Assembly (NCBI GenBank): GCA_014338405.1
Contig: JTDE01000036.1
Span: forward strand, 25,472-89,471
Source: Paragonimus skrjabini miyazakii
Taxonomy: Eukaryota; Platyhelminthes; Trematoda; Plagiorchiida; Troglotrematidae
Length of the DNA stretch: 64,000 bases
Direction of reading: 5' to 3'
The notes under the pieces are model-generated. The model was not told where the DNA came from. It was given only the letters and a program-made list of their open reading frames with translations, and searched no databases. Shown here one piece after another: positions 39,901-52,103 of the stretch; position 1 is the stretch's first letter, and each line of letters starts with the position of its first letter. A program made the translations under genes and the position numbers.

Positions 39901-42097
39901 GCTTTGGGTGTTAAAACTGTATCATTCTTCTCCCACTTAACTCATTAAAGAAGGTGATAAAGTATACTAAGTGTTCACATCGGCTAAATATTCAACCTAT
40001 ACATGCAAATCGAATGAATGTTGTACGGATCGTCCGGTAACACGAGGTAGCACTTCTTCTTAGGGTGTCGTTCTTTGTCTTAGACTTAAGCTCTGACGGG
40101 TACGGCTGAACTTTTCGAGAATACTTGCCGAAGCAGTCGATTCCCTGGATCATTTGGTGAATTCCATATGAGACAGTGGGATGGGTGAGTAAACGAGTCA
40201 AAATGTGGAATTTCTGAGCTCCTGCTATGGCTTCGTAGTTTAGCTGGTAGAGTGCCTGACGCGTTTGGGCATGGTGTCTCCGTCGCTGGTTTGAATCCAG
40301 CCGAAGCCCTGACTTTTCACAATTGGGTCTCATGTATAACCCAGCTTTACTGCTTAAGTGAATGAACGTATAACACTGGCAGCACTTTGTTTCCTTTTAA
40401 ACCTAAGAGCACTGCACGTTACTGTCAATCGACTGGCCTTCTGGGTTTATCACAGGAGCAGGTCTTCTGACATTGCTGGAATGCATCAACCGTATTAATC
40501 GCGAACGGCTTGACCACTGGTCTGAAACCTTGTGCCTATTGTCGTGATCACCGTTTCAGTGCATCGGTGTGAGTTCGGATGACACGGAAATCTCACCAGC
40601 ATGGTGAAGTGTACTCTAGGGGTAGTCTACTTCTTAGTGTGATGTTGCTCGTGGGGATTGTGATCGTATATTAGTGTACCTCAAAATTCGACCGAGAATG
40701 ATTTATATTGCATCCCCCATGTGTAAGGGACCGCTATCATTGGTTGTGTATGTCATGAATTTCTCTCTGTCTACCTTGTGTTTTCTGTTATAACGTCTCT
40801 AACCAAACCACAGTTCGTTTGTTCAGACTGCTGTTTACTACGTCACAAACAACTTCACACGAACAGCTCAAACCATGATTTGCATTTACAACGTTTACCA
40901 AGGATGCAAACATAAGGTAGTTGAATATTAAGACCGTATCCCTAAATCGTCTTCGGAGAATGTCGTGAACTGTTACCTGTGTGCCGAGGATTCGCAATTT
41001 TTTTTTGCAATCGTTTTTTGGAGAACCTTCTTATCTACAAAGTCGTCTATAGCGCCTAATATGCTTCCTTAGATCTCCTTTGTCTTGATTTAACATTTTA
41101 GTAATCCAGTATTTCTAATGTCCATTCATCTACATTTGAACAGCCTACCAACTCATTTATCTCATGAGTTGACCATTGTGGAGTCACTGACACAAACGTG
41201 TTCAGATGTTGCTCCTGTTTCGAGCAAGGACTGATTCACATTTCGGACATACCGAAACCTAAGGAGATTAAGATAGTGACAACTGGGGTCATGATTTTAT
41301 TGATAACCATGGTCTGATTTGAGGATAGTGTGTTTCCATTGATTCTCGGCGAGCATCTACACTGAACAACTAGCAAAAGTGCGAAGCCCCTCAACGAGGC
41401 CGGGATTATCTCATCCGCATTCCGTTAAATGACAAAGCTGGTCAACTCTATCGCTTGCTCTCATTCGGACTAGAGCAAAATCTTTAGTTTCTTGATCGTT
41501 TTCAAGTTGTGACTGGAAAAGAGCTGGACGCACACGGTCGATTTCAATCTCTCAGGAACTCTGTTTCATGGTTATAAATTGAAAACCATTTGGTTACACG
41601 CTACAATAACTCAAACTCTGGAAGAGTAACTTTCAAAGAGCTTTTCTAATTCAAGTGTACATCGTCAGTGGAAAGGAATTTACTGTCGCAAAATAGCCTT
41701 CGCGTGATAAAAAAGGCGCTTAGATTAACGTGTGTTCAACTTATAATTATTCGTTTGCAACCTCTTTTACGTACAAAAAATAACGATCCTATTAAACACA
41801 TTTTGAAAAGAGAAAAAATGTGTGTGGTTGAGTAGAGAAGGACAGTCGCAACTTTCATTGAACTAAATAGTCTGTCTTTCGACCGCACGATCTGAGTACT
41901 GAAAGGGAGCGAAAGAAAATAGCACTCAGGATCGTCTCTGGTATGCATGCGTGGGCAGGGAAATCAGATAGACGAAGTATAGGCAAATTGTGTAGGTTCA
42001 TTTATATACATGGTTACTAATATGATTCGTACAGCTTGATTCAAACTGAGGAGGAAAATATGGGGATTGAAGAGTTCATAGGGAGTCTGGAGATCTG
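36997..42097. other. Stretch with only a tRNA-like element
   Basis: AT-rich sequence with short overlapping frames on both strands. Apart from the tRNA-like element at 40,229-40,308 no exon with matching borders, repeat copy or transposon motif was recognised. Confidence 0.5.
40229..40308 (+). repeat. tRNA-like element (pseudo-tRNA or SINE head)
   Basis: The 7-bp acceptor stem GGCTTCG/CGAAGCC is perfect, and so is the 5-bp T stem GCTGG/CCAGC. The A box TAGTTTAGCTGG matches the consensus and the B box GGTTTGAATCC has one change. The anticodon arm TGCCTG/TGGGCA has loop ACGCGTT, without the usual U before the anticodon, and the variable region is long. It is therefore more likely a pseudo-tRNA or SINE head than a working tRNA. 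Confidence 0.6.
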
Positions 42098-42466
42098 TCA
42101 GACCATACAACCATAGTAGTTATTTGAATTTTCCACCGGAAACAGTAAATTTTGGTCAAGGGGCGGGTGTTTTATAAGCGCAGCTGAAGTCACGTTCGGG
42201 TCAGCTCTTATCTCGCTCTCTCGTTCCATGATTTCAGCATCCGAACCGTGGTAGAGCGGCCTCGGCTGATTGCCGGTTGTCACAGGGTATCCCATGATCC
42301 GTGGAGAGTAAGGTTGTAGTGGATGTTGGTTGCTTGGATTGGAACCGAAGGCGTTTGGCGGGGGGATTATTAAGCCGTCGGATGGATGGGAAATGTCCAG
42401 GCGATACTGCGCGTTAGGGAGGTGAAAATCTGCTGCTTGCCTTGATGGGGACAATTGTCCCATAGC
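42098..42466 (-). CDS. Candidate gene B, terminal exon, P/N/S/Q-rich
   Basis: 123 codons including the stop at 42,098, after the acceptor CATACATCAG, phase 0. The region is clearly more GC-rich than its surroundings. The product is rich in Pro, Asn, Ser and Gln (for example SDGLIIPPPNAFGSNPSNQ) and looks disordered, as in a cytoplasmic tail or regulatory region. No family recognised. Confidence 0.52.
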   Translation of the reverse strand, partial: AMGQLSPSRQAADFHLPNAQYRLDISHPSDGLIIPPPNAFGSNPSNQHPLQPYSPRIMGYPVTTGNQPRPLYHGSDAEIMERESEIRADPNVTSAALIKHPPLDQNLLFPVENSNNYYGCMV

Positions 42467-42799
42467 CTGATGTATGAGGATAAAATAGGTTATTTGCGTC
42501 GGCAACCATACGGTTATTTTATCATCTAAAACTACACTACTTATAAGTAGGCTGTACCGTAAAAAAAATCCAAATCTGTTTGGTGGTTAGTGCAGATTAT
42601 CATGGGGAAAGTGCTAACAATCATCATCTGGAAGCATTTCTAAAACATCCCAATAATTGAAAACTAGTGGTCCTGTCTGAAAATTATGTTGTGGGTTGAG
42701 CTGGTCTCAAAATTTATGCGGAGGTTTGGGGAAAACTGTCAAGATGAGGAGACGCAACACATTGATTTTTTGAAAATGGCACAGACGTGGGTCTGTAAT

Positions 42800-42825
42800 A
42801 CACACACACACACACACACACACAC
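42800..42825. repeat. (CA)n microsatellite
   Basis: Thirteen CA units in the putative intron between the two minus-strand exons of candidate gene B. Confidence 0.95.
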
Positions 42826-43780
42826 TCAACTAAAGTTGCATTATTTAAAGCCTTAAAAAAAACAATGTACATCCATCTGTTCTGGCAAGATCAGACCTAA
42901 CCCAAGCTAACTGAACAGTTGGTTGGCATTTCAGTATCTATTAATCGATTGCTAGTTTTTTGTCTTCAGGAAATGTGGTTGAAATGATCCCCTTAAAAGC
43001 CATTTGGATATTCTAATGAACGCTGTGTGCACTGTTGGTGCCCACAAATTGCCCATGAGTACGTCTTTATTTCCGTCTTTTCCATGCACTTTCTATGTTC
43101 AATGGCAAGACCGTAAAACCATGACAACACGGTTCGGAATGCAATTAGGACTAGATGTTACCTGATAGGCTCAAGTACACTGTACTTTGACACTCCGGTG
43201 CTCTGAAGGTGAATGAACCTTGTGTTCGACGTGCAGTTTACTGGAAGAAACATGTCGAGAAAGCACTGTCAACACTCTTTACTCCTAATTTTGTGTATGC
43301 ACAGGGGACAGATTTTTTGATGCTGTGATTAGGCGATACTCTATAAAGCTTAATAAACGCATGATGTACCATTAACTTACATGGAATTTATAATTTTTGA
43401 AGGAATAACTGCAATTCGAGTGGGTTATGCTCAACGTCAACGGTCATACTAAAACTTCCTCTGAGTCGGTCATTGACAAGTGGGACGAGATAACATAAAT
43501 CATACAAGAATTTGACACTAGGTTAGGCTTCGCTAATTATTCCTGTACTTGTACGATTATTTAGTGTTTTGAAATCCACGGCGTTCTGAGCAACTATTCA
43601 ATAGTTGGCGACAGTAGTGCGTCCCATATATGTACGTTTGTTATATGTGTGAATATACTTGCTATATCCTCTATGATGATTAACGTATATCGATTAGATA
43701 CCATTACTTTTTCAAAGTGAACTGGACATGAGGTAATATCGTTGTGGACCGTGTTTCCCCGTGGATGTTAGGCAACCTGA

Positions 43781-43803
43781 TATATATATATATATATATA
43801 TAT
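43781..43803. repeat. (TA)n microsatellite at the gap edge
   Basis: TA tract running directly into the run of N, so the gap was probably caused by this repeat. Confidence 0.95.
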
Positions 43804-43903
43804 NNNNNNNNNNNNNNNNNNNNNNNNNNNNNNNNNNNNNNNNNNNNNNNNNNNNNNNNNNNNNNNNNNNNNNNNNNNNNNNNNNNNNNNNNNNNNNNNN
43901 NNN
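43804..43903. other. Assembly gap (100 N)
   Basis: Exactly 100 unknown bases, a standard placeholder. The real size is unknown. Confidence 0.99.
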
Positions 43904-44458
43904 CTGGTATCCTCTCAAGTCGGTTATAGATTTTCGCCATGGTACTTCTGGCTCACAGCACTCACCGGCATATTCCAATCGAAAACATTAGACAGATAAC
44001 ATATGTGGTGAATTTTTATTTATTTGATGGCTGTGTTTAGTATATTAGAAAAAGAAAGGTAAACAGTCTGTGTGGTATGATTTTACAATAACGAGAGGTG
44101 AAAAACCCTGTATCATGTGTGTATTTATATATTAGTACTTTACGAGGCGCAGCGTCAGTTGCGGTGTGAATTATTCCTAGTTACACCCTTTCTTTTCCTA
44201 GGTGTGCATCATAAAATTCACTATATGAGTGCCTCCGTTGCGTACATTTTACATATTGTGACGATCTGTTTAGAGGATTGGACGTAAACCTTTGTACATT
44301 TGGACGAAATATCAGCTGAATTAGATTAGCCCAAGAAGTCACGTTTATCAAACGACTTGACAAAATTTGTTGGCTGTTAGTTGTACGAAACAAAGGGAAA
44401 CCATTTTACATCTATGGAATGACAGAAGATTAACAAAAAAACGCATCGGTTTCGTCAC

Positions 44459-44839
44459 CGGTTTTGAAGTCATAAGTGATCTATTCTTATCGTAGATTGA
44501 TCCACCACTTTTCGGAAGACTGATTGCCTCAGAGTCCGCTCCCTTAAGGCACCAGAGATTAACGTTGTCAGATTTATCGACATTTTTATGGTATGTTTGA
44601 CATTCGCTGTGAGTTGTGATATCAAGCATTGAATTTGTGGCACCATGCTTGGTTTGTTTGTAGAAAGCAGGTACACTTTCTCCGTAAGAAGTGTTTTCAC
44701 TATTAGTTTTGTTTGTCATGTCATAAATTCTGTTTTCATCAATTCTAACATTTACGGACTTACAAGACGGCTCCATTAACTCGACTGTGCAAATCATTGT
44801 TATCAGGGTTTTCAAATACGTGTTATTGAGTAGATCATT
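44459..44839 (-). CDS. Candidate gene B, upstream exon
   Basis: 127 codons from the AG at 44,840-44,841 to the donor CCG|GTGACG, phase 0 at both ends, which fits the exon at 42,466. It is rich in Asn, Thr, Ser and Lys with several sequons (NKT, ENTS). The acceptor has a weak pyrimidine tract and the frame stays open for 37 codons past the donor, so the borders are tentative. Confidence 0.3.
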
Positions 44840-45620
44840 CTAAATCTTCATGAACGACTTGACAGCACTTTCATATCCATGGTTGATTAGCTGGATGTTT
44901 GTTTGTGCTTGCGGTTTTCACGCATGTCTTATCCTGATGCCTTTGTAAATCTATCACGTTGATTCTGTTATTACATTGGACTAAAGACTGTGTGATTCAA
45001 ATTCCCCCGCGCAATTTTATTTGGGCATAAAATATTGTCCACATTTGCTGAGCTGTTTGTGAGAAAACTCACAACCAGGACCACCGTGAACGCATTGTTT
45101 GCGTCAAGTGCAACACTCTTGTCCGCTCACAGATCTTTCTCAGTTTTCGGAAATACTTTGTTTCAAAGGTAGTGACTTTCTCAATAGTGTGAACAAACAA
45201 AGGTAATTAGTTTTTTGTTCCAGTTATGGTATCATTTTGCTAACAGGAAGAAACAGTAGTGAATTGTCCGTCTCACCTGTTGAATTATGAATATATATAA
45301 TGTAAGAGGTCAATTTGCATTGTAGGGGAGTAGTATTATTTATTGAGTTAGTTCACGTAGCGGAGGTTGTTTTGCAAAACTGTAATTGATCTATCAATTC
45401 AGAATGAATAGCTCAACTTAGATAAGTTCCCACGTTAATACACATATTGCAGACGCATCTACACAGTTTCGGTATCCGGTTAACGCTACGAATCGCTTTG
45501 TCCGATTTAGTCATTATTGGCTTCAGGAAGTTTGTGAGTCACATCTATGGACTTGAAAGCTGTTTACTTTAGAACTATGGGATCGTCTTATGTGTTAACC
45601 TTTTTGAAATGAGTGTATGA

Positions 45621-45735
45621 TATTCATCATTATCATAACAGCCATGAGCCTGACCAAAAGGTACTGTGGCTCGGGCCGCCGTTCACCTCAACAGTGACGT
45701 AGAATATCCTAGAAGAAGCTTTCAAGGACTAAAGA
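45621..45735 (-). mobile_element. 3' end of the RTE-like LINE
   Basis: On the minus strand it matches 3,285-3,385 closely: the TTCTTCTA, ACGTCACTGTT and CGGCGGCCCGA-CCACAGTACC blocks appear in the same order, followed by a decayed ATG-type tail. It is strongly 5'-truncated, as usual for LINE insertions. Confidence 0.78.
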
Positions 45736-46529
45736 TCAAATGTGAACTTGTGGTGATATCTTAAATAAACCTCAAGCTGTCCATACAACTTCGGTAAACG
45801 AATATGAAATGGACTAGTTGTTTACGTTCTTTGGGATGTATTCTTATATGTAGTTCATTGCGCAACGTGGTTCTGCTCATAATATCTACTTCATAGCATC
45901 TTAGAAGTTAATTATGTCAACTCCAGTTTGAACTAGACGAAGCTTTTATCGGCTCAACGTGTTCTCATTAAATAGGCACAAGGCAGAAATCAGGAATAAC
46001 TCTGTTGCCATATCGAGCAGTTTTAAACCTACACACCGAATGATCCCCAAGTGGTCGTTTTACAGGTGGCACTTTCAACCTCCCCTCTTATGTGTGCCAC
46101 AAAGCTCACAGGTTGGCTTAAATTACTCAGTGCTGCAAGAGGCTACCAATGGTCTGTGAAGCTGTCCTCTGCGACTAACTTCAGCAACTGTTTCTAAGTG
46201 ATCTTGATTGCAGTTTGTTTTAAAAAATTTCATCGGTAAACAGTGTGCATTTTTCGAGTGTGAAGTACTGTGATCGGTCGCTAGTTCAGTGACATAACAG
46301 CAACGTTGTTGATAGGGCGCTGACATCAATCGTCATGCACACCTCACTTAAACCATTCTGGCCAAATGGTTAGATAACTGAGGAGGTTTTGACTTGCCGA
46401 AGGTGTTAAAAGCGTATATTCACCATACACTAGCTGAGTAGTTAAAATCTTCAAACTAGGTTCATTTGTTAGACAACTTTTTGAGTTTAAGATGTTGATT
46501 GCAATTGACAACACATAATTCTTTCACAG

Positions 46530-46713
46530 ACATTGTACAACCAGAAAAACAGACTCTATTCGTTCGCGACTGACTATCTATCAAGCGTTATAAGACATAC
46601 CTTCACCTTCTGTTTTAAGAGAGACCAACTGATCAAGGAAGCTAACTCACTGGTACCAGCCACTAAACATGCCGTGCGTTTAACATTGGAACACTGGAAT
46701 AGGCAAGTTTTTA
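46530..46713 (+). CDS. Candidate gene C, exon
   Basis: 61 codons plus one base after TTCTTTCACAG, ending TTTTTA|GTGAGT. The peptide (LYNQKNRLYSFATDYLSSV and EANSLVPATKHAVRLTLEHW) is clearly protein-like. Phase 1 at the end fits the exon at 48,597. Not recognised. Confidence 0.5.
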
Positions 46714-47850
46714 GTGAGTTGGTGAATTATAGGACATCTTTGGTCACAACAGCCTAATTATGTTTTCTGTAGAATTATTAGGCACATGTTCTGTTTCAAT
46801 TAATCATTAATGGTTGACATCTTTTACGAACTGCCTTAAATGGAGTAGAGATGATACTATGATAATGACAGAACGCTCGAAAAGCGGGTTTTCACACAAA
46901 AACGATTTACTTGACCAGATTTATTTGGCGGCTGAAATGACATTAATTCAAAGTATTTAGGAGTACACTAATTATGTCCTACATGTTCTTCAACGGCGTT
47001 GTTAAATGCTATGAGAAATCAGATTTATGAAATTTTACTGCGATTGAAAGTAGACATATTCCCCTTCTTTGAAACTAAGGAAGATGCACACTAAATGTTT
47101 CGGGAAAGCAATACGTAATTATATTTATAACCAAATAAACTGCATTCTGTTAGGCGTTCCATTGGTGATTCTACTGGAGGTTAGGCAATATTTCTGACCG
47201 AATGAAATAAAATGTTTTATCGAGTAACATGAACGAAACCGAATTGCGGTGTCTGTTGTTGGGTATAAAATTACACCACGAATATTTCGATGCGCTGGAT
47301 TTCAGGACATTGTGAGAGAAGCAATTGTTACACAAGTTTTTCGCAAGTGAAACAAAGAACGAATGTCTCATTTTGATAAAAGGCTACAACACACTATCCG
47401 TAATTTTCCACTGTAAATATAACGTTTAGGTGTGGGCTTCCACTCAGACTGAAAGGTTATTTGCATAACTACTGCTCTTGACACTAGTTGAAATCGTTAC
47501 AACTAGTTTGACTACAGGTAGTCCTTCGATAACTTATCCGTACGTTCATAACCGCGATATTAAGTGTTTTATTGCATATGGCCATAGATCATCGACCTTG
47601 ATGCGTAACGACAATTGTACGTTCGAAATGTCAACCTCACGATTGTTTTCGAAATAAAATGTCACAGCACCCCGTTTGCTTCATGGGGACATTTGTGCAT
47701 ATCTGGCAACATTACGATCGCTTCTGTCTTGGTTAAGATTATTTTCGGTGAAATGCAATTCAATAGTTTTAGAGTGCTCTGTTTTGTATCCACAAAATTA
47801 TTTATTCTTGTTAGTAGGTTATTGTCAACTTGCTGACACTAAGTTTTCAG

Positions 47851-47907
47851 CGAAGATGATGAACTACTGGCACACGTGTCCTTTAACCCAGGGGTTCAGA
47901 AACTGTG
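47851..47907 (+). CDS. Candidate exon, borders uncertain
   Basis: After a good acceptor (AAGTTTTCAG) the frame reads EDDELLAHVSFNPGVQKLC and stays open to about 47,986. No donor gives a phase that joins it to the exons at 46,713 or 48,597. It may be an alternative exon or belong elsewhere. The end given is a minimum. Confidence 0.25.
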
Positions 47908-48596
47908 TTCTAGATTAGTAGCCAATCTGAAGTACTATGACTATCTTGCCTGCCATTTTTCGATTGGTTATTAGCTTCTATCTGAATAGAACTTCCGACG
48001 CATACAAATGTCTTTTTATCAATAACCACAACTGATCGATGTTTCTAGGATTCGAATGCGAATCTCAGCTATCCCACTGAGCCTCGATCCATTCTGTATT
48101 TATAGCGTATACGAATTTGACCAAACTGCACTCAAATGTGTTATCGCGTGCAGCCGTCTAACAACTCATGCGCAAGTACGAACGACCACGTATGATTCTG
48201 AAGACTAACTTTTGAGGATCGAACGTACAACTCCCTCTAAGTGCACGGGCTAGCCTGTGATGTTTATTGTGCTCAGGTTGGTTGCAAGCCATTTTGCTTG
48301 CCGCTGCAGGTTAAACTTACTAAAATAACCAATTAGCGAATTGTGTGAATCCAACGATACACATGTCAGACTACTCAATGTGGCGGGTAATTCCTAAACA
48401 TTTCGATATAAACTGTCTGCCTTTAGTATTCAGCTAGCTGAGGTAGTTGTTTGTCTTTCGGAAGAGCTTAGAAAGTGACCACGATATAATTGTGTGTGCG
48501 TTCTCAAGACCACCCTATTTTGACCTTCTAAGCACTAAACACACAGCGTCTGAGCTACATCAACGTTATCACAAGTCGTGATAAGATGTTGTTCAG

Positions 48597-48778
48597 ATAG
48601 TACATACAACATACATGTTGAATCTACTGCAATAGTTGGACAAGGTGTTACAGAAAAATATTTCTGGCTTCAACAGACACAACCGGGCAAACGCAATTAT
48701 TTCTATTTTGTTGTACTGGCAATTGAACGGCTGAGTGAATTTCGAAGAAGACAAGTATTTGCTTTCAGGCAAACGAAT
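48597..48778 (+). CDS. Candidate gene C, exon
   Basis: Two bases plus 60 codons between TTGTTCAG and a consensus donor AAT|GTAAGT. Contains NIHVESTAIVGQGVTEKYFW and an Arg-rich end (RLSEFRRRQVFAF). The start phase matches the donor at 46,713. Not recognised. Confidence 0.5.
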
Positions 48779-51065
48779 GTAAGTCCACAGGGAATTACGA
48801 ACTGACTTTGGAGGTCAGCGTATGCTATACATGGTTACTTGAATAGCCAACCTTTATGGATGAACAGCAGCAAAGGAGTGGGTTGGAAACAGAACATATC
48901 AACTGTCGTCTGAAGTTATCACAGATGCTTGGATAATGTTTGCTGGCGCTGGATATTTTGTCACAAACGTTAGACTGTTGTCGTTGGTTTGATTTCTGTA
49001 GGTAATTTTTCACATTTACGAACAAATACAGTTGGATAGAATCTCATGTCTCTGAAACGTCTGAGTAGGACTTTGAGATATTTACAACCGGCCAGAAGTT
49101 TAATTCCCATGACCTTGATGCATGAAAAGAGTGCTGCTAAAGCCCTAACTAAAACTTGATGTTCGTTAGTAAGAAATACGGTGATAAGTAAACGTTATGG
49201 GTTTGTGGTTAACTGTTAGCTAAAAATGTAACTGAACTGATTATAGTGGATCACAAACGACATTTTACTTTTAAGGTTTGAACACTGGTGAAATCTCATC
49301 GTCTGTTACTAAAAATTATTCTAGTGGACATGATTTTTATGCTGCGACACTATCCCAACGTATACGTTCTACGTGAAGGTGCGAGTTCCGTATCGTGGGT
49401 TATATATGCTGGAATAAGCTAACTAGTTTCAATGTAAACCCATTTCAAAGCCTATGGGGTCGGCTTGCCCAACAAATATATATAAATGCTTATATCTCTG
49501 GTCCTGCGATTGAATTTGGGACTGTTTAGGACTATATTCAACTATTCCTCGTCCAGAATATGTCTGGGCGCTATATAGATGTTCTAACTTGAACTGGGAA
49601 GCTTATCCTGTCCTGACTACTTTTGAAGGAAAACTTTTGGTGGTAGATTTATGACTGTTTTCCTTGTCGATTTATTCTCTGTTCTCTGCTAAGTTCTCAA
49701 AAATACGAAGGCATTTGTTCTTGTGGTGTACTAAACTGTGGTTGCTACCAGCATGTTTTTTCCAAAAAATGAGCATGCTTTGTTCAAAAGGTACATACAT
49801 ATTGGTAAAAAGCAGAGTAGTCTCGTTGTGTATTTTAGTTTGAACAACTTCTGCGGTCAAATAAATTACCGGATTTCAAGGAAATTTTGAGGGTTTCTGG
49901 TGAAATTCTAAGTTGAACACATAGGAATATTTGTTTGGACCTAAAGGACAAACTAACTTTCAAACATCCGGAACCAAGAGTTCGTTAAAACAAATCTGTG
50001 CATTAATAACCCCACCTGTTCGATTAAAAGCCTATTGCGAAATCGTTCAGAAGAGCGCAAAGGATTAACCCGTCTGTTATATGGTCATAGAGACAGCTTA
50101 TTATCTAGTTTGAAAAATATTTTTGTTTGCTAATGGTAGCCCAATCATTTTTCCTATTATCTAGCTTCAGGCTTTAATCTGGAATCATTAAATGTGATCC
50201 AACTGAAGTTGATATTTCTGCACGAAAGAAATTCAATTTTGGTTTTCCAAAGTTTATACTTGAATAAGTCAATCAAGACAGTTATTTATCGTTGTGAAAA
50301 AAATGCTTGCCTTGGGCCAGATTGTCATTTCCAGAGGTTTAGCCATTATCCTACCGGCGTCAATCAGAATCATTTCTAGGTTCAGTAAGCGATTTTTTGG
50401 CATGCAAACAAAATTGTCTTTTTGCTCTTGTTAGCTGTGATCTGGACCATTATGTCGAGTCTGCTTCACAAGCTTTGAGCCCAAGGGACTCAAGTAATCC
50501 TAAAAATGCTAATTTAATGGCTATGGGTATTATGTTTTGGTGTAGGCATGTAAAGCAGACGAACATCAAGTTTTTTTTACGCACAGTTAATTGTGCAATA
50601 AAATGTCTTCCTTGACAATATTTGACCAACTAATCAGTGTTACAAAACGATTAACGGGGAAGCACGAATTATTATAACGAAAGATTTGGCAAACGGTCGG
50701 GAAATTATATCTGAAATTCCACATAATTTTTCACAGTTGCTTTTGACCGTTTGGTTTATCATTTACAATTTCGATCTTGAGTGCACGCAATCGTATGCAG
50801 TGTTTGTAATCTTCTATACTTTGAGTTGGAGGGAGATTTTCGTTGATAAGATTCAGTACGTTCATGGTGACAACACATTTTTGAAACATTTCGTAAAGGA
50901 ATGAAAGTAACTGTTAAAAGTTTAGGTCAAAGCTGAATAAGGGTCAATAACAAGGCTGATAAACCAATAATCGATATATCCTATCAGTCAAACCAGGAAC
51001 TCATAGCGGAAACTTAAAGATCCCGTATTTTCATAAAATTATTGATTCATTTCAATGTATCATAG

Positions 51066-51183
51066 AATCCATCAAACAATCCAGGGGGCATTATGCTCAA
51101 GGGGAACTTTTGAAACAATAAACGCTGAAATTCAGCGTCACTTCACTGAAGGAAGCTGTAAACCATTTAATGACAACCCGTTC
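51066..51183 (+). CDS. Candidate gene C, exon
   Basis: One base plus 39 codons from the AG at 51,064-51,065 to the donor GTAAGA at 51,184. The peptide includes IHQTIQGALCSRGTFETINA. An exon joining it to 48,778 (which would have to end in phase 2) was not found; an open frame at about 50,370-50,530 is a weak candidate. Confidence 0.38.
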
Positions 51184-51439
51184 GTAAGAAATGCGAGTAA
51201 AGCCAGCTATTTTTCCTGTCGACTACAATGGTGTTCATGATCTCGTCAGAATCAAGCTTACTGACTTGTCTGGTTCCCTTTTGCTTTGGAAATACTTGTT
51301 CCTTTCCCCTAATCGATTCTTCTTGATAAGTTCCATAAACAGTGTCCTCCATTGTAAATCTTGGAATTACATGTAATAATAGCAGACAGATCAGTAACAA
51401 TCTTCTAGTAGAAACGTTTTGGGAGAGTCCTTAGACCGT

Positions 51440-51553
51440 TTATTCTTCTTCCACTTGTTTAAGAATTGCAGAGTAACGGGGACCACCAACAAGTTTACCA
51501 CATTGAAGAAACCACATGTTTGGACAGCACTTCCACAAGACTCCTTCCATTAA
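51440..51553 (-). CDS. Candidate gene D, terminal exon
   Basis: 38 codons including the stop TAA, after a good acceptor (GGTCTTATTTCAG), phase 0. The peptide (LMEGVLWKCCPNMWFLQCG then KLVGGPRYSAILKQVEEE) looks like a conserved protein C-terminus. It lies antisense between + strand exons of candidate gene C. Not recognised. Confidence 0.45.
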   Translation of the reverse strand, partial: LMEGVLWKCCPNMWFLQCGKLVGGPRYSAILKQVEEE

Positions 51554-52103
51554 CTGAAATAAGACCATAATCCACATATCCTTCCGGAATACTGTTAGTA
51601 ATTTTTTAAAATTGATAAACAATTTGTGTTTAAGTGTTTCCAAGTTCGAAAATCTATCGATTTCAGCATTTAATAGTGTTCCACCGTGAAACATTACTGC
51701 AGCATTGCTACAAACATTAATGGACGTTTAAATGATGAACACTTAAATATGTGATACAATTTTACTCCTGATGGTTTGGGTGGGCATAGAGTAAAAAGGT
51801 CTTTCCATGAGTTTACCAAAAAATATTTTACTACACCAACTAATGAGTTTTCCTTACACGTAACTCAACGATGTTTTATTTCATTACTTAGTCTATCAAA
51901 GTGATTTGTGTTATGTGCAGTAGAAAGGGGGGCCTTTTGATAAAATCTATTCCGGAAAGACTCAGAGATGTGCTAGTTGTGTTTTTCTGCTGTAATTGTC
52001 TTGCTGAGCACCCGATTGTTTAATTGGAAAAACGAAAAATTATTTAGGTAATGCAGGAAATTGATTTCTGAACATTGTAACGTCAATTTCCTTTAGTCAA
52101 TGT

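Noticed and set aside
40229..40308. A functional tRNA gene
   Set aside because: The anticodon loop lacks U33, the B box has a changed invariant base, and the variable region is unusually long; listed as tRNA-like instead.
43704..43991. Frames running through the N gap
   Set aside because: They are artefacts of translating unknown bases and a TA repeat.
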